From Cryomorphaceae bacterium (GTDB lineage Bacteria > Bacteroidota > Bacteroidia > Flavobacteriales_G > Salibacteraceae), in NCBI GenBank assembly GCA_003564735.1, contig PXEK01000323.1:1-9207 (forward strand): 9,207 bases of DNA, read 5' to 3'. Every line of letters starts with the position of its first letter. Positions within the stretch are counted from its first letter, which is position 1. The translations under genes and the position numbers were made by a program. Positions 6,312 to 9,207 of this stretch are shown here, one piece after another. The notes beneath the pieces were generated by a model. The model was not told the origin of the DNA and ran no database searches. It worked only from the letters and a program-made list of their open reading frames with translations.

Positions 6312-6319
6312 CAAAAGTA
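6312..6319 (-). promoter_or_regulatory. Promoter -7 box for the SDR gene
   Basis: On the minus strand the sequence reads TACTTTTG, a full match to TAnnTTTG. Transcription would start about 6 bases downstream and give a leader of about 33 nt before the ATG at 6272. I cannot find a TTG at the right distance upstream, so the prediction rests on the -7 box only. Confidence 0.4.
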
Positions 6320-6379
6320 AGAAAATATAAAGAAATAGAGTTGCGGGCGAATTCTTTTTTAGGGGCTCTGACTAAAAAT

Positions 6380-7279
6380 TTAAAACGTACGCATAAACTG
6401 AATTACCGGAACCGGGAAAGGTACCACCTCATCTCCCGAGGCAATACCGGCAAAACCAATTTGAAAGGCCTTTTCTGCTTCGTTATGAAATCTAAGTCCC
6501 GGCATGATAAAATATACGGGGTCAAAACCGGATATAAGGGGTACGGAAAGCACCTCGAATACAGCATCAACTTTTGGGGTTATTTGAGCCTTTCCCGCCA
6601 TTCCAAAAATCCACGCTAAGGCATTTTCGCTTTGTGGACCGTATGCGGTCAAAAATCCCCCGTTTAATGTAAGATGTGTATGTGTATTACCAAAGGTAAT
6701 ACAACCGTATGGGAACACGGCTCCTGTATTAATCGAAGCCCAAGATCCTGTATAAACCCTTGTACCTATTGCAGCTTCCACATTTTCAGATATGCCAAAA
6801 GAGTATTTAGTGTTCAAAACTAACGGAATACCAAACCAAGTTGTGCCCAAACCCACATCAAAATTATCGGTTACCCCGTAGAATAATTCCATTCCAAGAG
6901 GATTCCAATTAATTACACCGCTTTGTTTCTTTTGACTATGCGCAGATCCGGTGAGAAAGTATCGTGGAGCAAAATCTTCGGTAATCAACGCACCGTCGGC
7001 GATTCTAACGGTTTTTATATCTACCGGTTCAATGCTCTCTATCACGTTTTTCGGGATTGTTATTTTGCCCAGACTTTCGGTTCTGAGCACAATTTCCTTG
7101 CTATCATCTTTCAAAATAACCCCCACATAGCCTTGACCCGAGAACTTCTTTACATAAACAACCGTGTCTTGGCTTTGACGAGCACCAAAGTAATCTTCAG
7201 ACTGACCATGAACATTTGGGTGAATAAAAAGGAAACCCAATAATATCGACAGATATAAGAGTAAGCCTTGAGTTGTCAT
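6380..7279 (-). CDS. Outer-membrane beta-barrel candidate with N-terminal Sm/KOW-like strand domain
   Basis: I do not recognise a named family. A signal peptide spans about 1-26 (hydrophobic LLLYLSILLGFLFI, likely cleavage at HGQ-S). Residues 42-84 form a compact beta unit, with GYVGVILKDDSKEIVLRTES (50-69) and GKITIPKNVIESI (71-83), a pattern seen in small Sm- or KOW-like domains. From about 105 to 299 the protein alternates short amphipathic strands with Gly and aromatic residues (NFDVGLGTTWFGIPLV, 139-154; HTHLTLNGGFLTAYG, 200-214). It ends in Phe299, typical of barrels inserted by the BAM machinery. Strand count suggests a barrel of perhaps 8-12 strands. The gene starts 24 bp downstream of the T9SS surface-protein gene and is probably co-transcribed. 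PorP/SprF proteins often occupy this position, but their characteristic N-terminal motif (Q-D-P-x-Y-x-Q, N-P-A-x-A-G) is absent. Confidence 0.75.
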   Translation of the reverse strand: MTTQGLLLYLSILLGFLFIHPNVHGQSEDYFGARQSQDTVVYVKKFSGQGYVGVILKDDSKEIVLRTESLGKITIPKNVIESIEPVDIKTVRIADGALITEDFAPRYFLTGSAHSQKKQSGVINWNPLGMELFYGVTDNFDVGLGTTWFGIPLVLNTKYSFGISENVEAAIGTRVYTGSWASINTGAVFPYGCITFGNTHTHLTLNGGFLTAYGPQSENALAWIFGMAGKAQITPKVDAVFEVLSVPLISGFDPVYFIMPGLRFHNEAEKAFQIGFAGIASGDEVVPFPVPVIQFMRTF

Positions 7280-7303
7280 AGATTAAAAATTTTTTGCATG
7301 ATG

Positions 7304-9207
7304 TTATCTATAAAGCATTACCGTACCCTTCCTTTGCCGGAGCTTCCCTTCAAAATCAAAAAACTCTAATCGCCATATATAAACGCCTTGCTGTTTTTCG
7401 TTTCTGCTATTATTTAAAGAACCGTCCCACCCCTCATCTAAGTCATTCGTTTCAAATATTAATTGGCCCCAACGATTGAAGATTTGAAACTTGTAATTTT
7501 GGATATTTCTATCGTTAATTACCGGTTTGAAAATATCATTAATATTATCATCATTAGGCGTAAATGCATTAGGCACAAGTATCCTTCTGGGTTCTTCACG
7601 AACAAAAATTTCCTTTGCAACCGAATCAGTACACCCAAAAATATTTTCAACTACTAACTCCATCTCGTAAAACCCTTGATCTACAAAAGCATGTTCGTAC
7701 TCTTCACTACCGGCAACAAGGCTGCCTTCAAGATACCAAAACAGGTTCTCGTAGGGCGTTTGTGTTGTGTTTGTAAAAAGTACCTCAAAATCACTAATGC
7801 GTGACGCCGTATCGGGGCTGTGGATAAACTCAGCAACCGGTCCGGCACGTACAATTAGTCCGCAAGAGTCGGTTTCAGTGCTAAAACAGTAATCGTTTTG
7901 CGCCTCAATATTAATATCAACACACCCCGTATCATCGAAACTTCTTGAAAATGATTCTTCAGCATTCTCCTCGGTCTCAAATAAAGGCGCAAAAAAGACG
8001 TTGTAGACTGCCCCGGTGTCGTACTCCGCAAAAACAAAATCTGCAGGGGTATTAATACAAAGAGGTTGAGTAATGGTATAATCTGTATTCGGGGGCCTGT
8101 CCACTTGCAATAATATCGTATCTATCTGCGTACGTGAGCCGCAACCGTCGTCCAGTGATACTATATACTCAAAATTCCGCAGCGGACTCACCGTTATAGA
8201 ATCCGTTGTGCTTGATCCCGGGTTATTCCATGTAAAAGAGTAATTACCGTCACCTCCGGTGCCCGAAGCACCTATGGTTATATCATCGCCCAAGCATATT
8301 CCCGTATCGGGAGTTGTTTCAATGGTAAGCAGAGGTCTGATTTCAAGCTCGAAGGTTTCTATTGCGGGCGGACAATTATTATTATCTGAAACGGTAACAC
8401 TGTAAGTGCGGTTCAAAGGACTTGCAACATCAATCGTTTGTGTGTTTTCGGTCGTACTCCAATTGTAAGTATAGTTACCTGAGCCCCCTGAGGGATTAGC
8501 CGTAACACTTATGGTTTCATTTTCGCAGGCCAATAAATCAGGAAGCGGCGCTAAGGTAATCTCGTCGGGTTCATCCACCACCAAATCCAGGGTATCCAAA
8601 CATCCCGCACCATTATTGATTGCCACACGATATGTACCCTCACATAAATTGTTTTTGGCTGTACCCCCCGTGAAATCAGGCCAAATATAGGTATAATGCG
8701 GGCCGGCATGCGGAATGCTAAACTGAGCACTACCGTTACATCGCCCCTTACAAGTAGCATCATTAATGTTCGTGTTTACATTATTCAAAATGTCAACAAT
8801 GACGGTAGCCGAACCTCTAAAACCAACAGGGCATGTGCTATTTCCCGAGAACAAAGCAATCGTGTATGTTGTATTCGTGGTGGGCGTGACCATGTAGGGC
8901 ATACCGGTTGCAGTATCATTCCCGTTACTATCCACATGGAAGGAGAAAAAACCCGTACCATCGCTTATTTCAACTAAAAAGGGGGCTTCTCCACGAACAT
9001 CTAAGTTTAACGGCACAGGAGTACCCTCACATGTTACCGTATCCCCCGAAAGAACAGCAACGTTACTATCATTAACTGTATGCGTGTAGCTATCTGTTCT
9101 AAAGTTACCGCAGGAGTCAAAAACACTTACAGTGTAGGTAGTGGTAGTTTGTGGTGTAGCTATAGGAATACGAATGCTATCATTGGACAAACCCGCTGAC
9201 GGACTCC
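7304..9207 (-). CDS. T9SS-exported repeat protein with type B (gliding/CHU_C) sorting domain, N-terminal part beyond the window
   Basis: At least 634 residues are present and the frame is open at the right edge, so a signal peptide and more repeats lie outside. Counting from the codon at 9190 as 1: Ig-like units of about 70-90 residues each end in a TTTYTVSV-type strand and a Cys (near 17-27, 106-120, 261-273, 339-350). One SprB-type repeat is at 144-209 (ATCKGRCNGSAQF, then GTYRVAINNGAGC). A PKD-like domain spans 450-531. The last about 93 residues (536-628) are the T9SS type B C-terminal signal, with PNAFTPNDDNIND (540-552), FNRWGQLIFE (571-580) and GVYIWRLEFFD (602-612). The protein should cross the outer membrane by T9SS and be displayed or released as an adhesin or matrix protein. 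The many cysteines suggest disulfides within repeats. Ligand and exact role are unknown. Confidence 0.9.
   Translation of the reverse strand, partial: SPSAGLSNDSIRIPIATPQTTTTYTVSVFDSCGNFRTDSYTHTVNDSNVAVLSGDTVTCEGTPVPLNLDVRGEAPFLVEISDGTGFFSFHVDSNGNDTATGMPYMVTPTTNTTYTIALFSGNSTCPVGFRGSATVIVDILNNVNTNINDATCKGRCNGSAQFSIPHAGPHYTYIWPDFTGGTAKNNLCEGTYRVAINNGAGCLDTLDLVVDEPDEITLAPLPDLLACENETISVTANPSGGSGNYTYNWSTTENTQTIDVASPLNRTYSVTVSDNNNCPPAIETFELEIRPLLTIETTPDTGICLGDDITIGASGTGGDGNYSFTWNNPGSSTTDSITVSPLRNFEYIVSLDDGCGSRTQIDTILLQVDRPPNTDYTITQPLCINTPADFVFAEYDTGAVYNVFFAPLFETEENAEESFSRSFDDTGCVDINIEAQNDYCFSTETDSCGLIVRAGPVAEFIHSPDTASRISDFEVLFTNTTQTPYENLFWYLEGSLVAGSEEYEHAFVDQGFYEMELVVENIFGCTDSVAKEIFVREEPRRILVPNAFTPNDDNINDIFKPVINDRNIQNYKFQIFNRWGQLIFETNDLDEGWDGSLNNSRNEKQQGVYIWRLEFFDFEGKLRQRKGTVMLYR
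7307..7585 (-). other. T9SS type B C-terminal sorting domain (gliding motility-associated C-terminal domain)
   Basis: This segment encodes residues 536-628 of the surface protein. The order ILVPNAFTPNDDNINDIF, then FQIFNRWGQLIFE, then GWDGSLN and GVYIWRLEF matches the family known as CHU_C / TIGR04131. Type B domains direct substrates such as SprB to the T9SS and usually need a PorP/SprF-type partner for export. Confidence 0.93.
8564..8761 (-). other. SprB-type repeat within the surface protein
   Basis: Residues 144-209 show the SprB repeat pattern: a start with D-A-T-C-x-G-x-C-N-G-S, a central Y-T-Y-I-W strand, the L-C-E-G-T-Y-R-V strand, N-G-A-G-C and the closing V-D-E-P. Only one copy is visible here, flanked by Ig-like units with a different pattern. 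Confidence 0.75.

Noticed and set aside
6281..6619. Plus-strand open frame of 112 codons overlapping the barrel gene
   Set aside because: Most of it is antisense to the minus-strand gene at 6380-7279, which has a signal peptide and a barrel pattern. The plus-strand protein shows no recognisable domain.
8696..8977. Plus-strand open frame of 93 codons within the surface-protein gene
   Set aside because: It is antisense to repeat domains that continue without interruption on the minus strand.
7304..9190. Treating TTG at 9190 as the start of the surface protein
   Set aside because: The frame is open to the window edge and there is no signal peptide at 9190, so the protein is cut by the window and not complete.
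7304..9207. CRISPR or DNA tandem-repeat array
   Set aside because: The repeats are protein domains that have diverged at the DNA level; no regular identical DNA repeats with spacers are present.

Overview
The window looks like a chromosomal stretch from a member of the Bacteroidota, probably close to Flavobacteriia. Four things support this: a type IX secretion (T9SS) type B C-terminal domain on a repeat-rich surface protein; the rpmB-rpmG-DUF4295 block, which is a Bacteroidota arrangement; several matches to the Bacteroidota -7 promoter box TAnnTTTG; and A/T-rich leaders without Shine-Dalgarno sequences. The DNA is moderately AT-rich. I see no integrase, transposase, phage gene, CRISPR array, tRNA or rRNA.

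Left part (1-2881). A uridine phosphorylase-type gene runs leftward off the window edge (1-641). It is divergent from cinA (806-2056). Just after cinA comes a promoter-like box and then the small ribosomal genes rpmB (L28), rpmG (L33, single-cysteine form) and a 51-residue DUF4295 gene, all on the plus strand. A 120-bp gap holding a long imperfect hairpin separates rpmG from the DUF4295 gene. The block ends at a perfect 48-bp palindrome that should terminate transcription from both sides. From memory, ftsY often follows DUF4295 in related genomes; it does not here.

Right part (2944-9207). All genes are on the minus strand. In transcription order they are: the 3' part of a large T9SS-exported protein with Ig-like, SprB-like and PKD-like modules; a 299-residue outer-membrane barrel candidate 24 bp downstream; a classical short-chain dehydrogenase/reductase; a gene-free gap of about 240 bp; a 285-residue lipoprotein with its own promoter; a 173-residue secreted protein 14 bp after it; a terminator hairpin; and a secreted ChaN/Tiki-type protein. 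Most of these products are exported, so this half is mainly about the cell envelope and surface.

I did not find a clear new multi-gene system. The points most worth following are the barrel beside the T9SS type B protein (a possible non-PorP/SprF partner), the two-gene lipoprotein/secreted-protein unit of unknown function with a palindrome inside its promoter, the structured spacer inside the ribosomal-protein block, and a probable leaderless cinA transcript.
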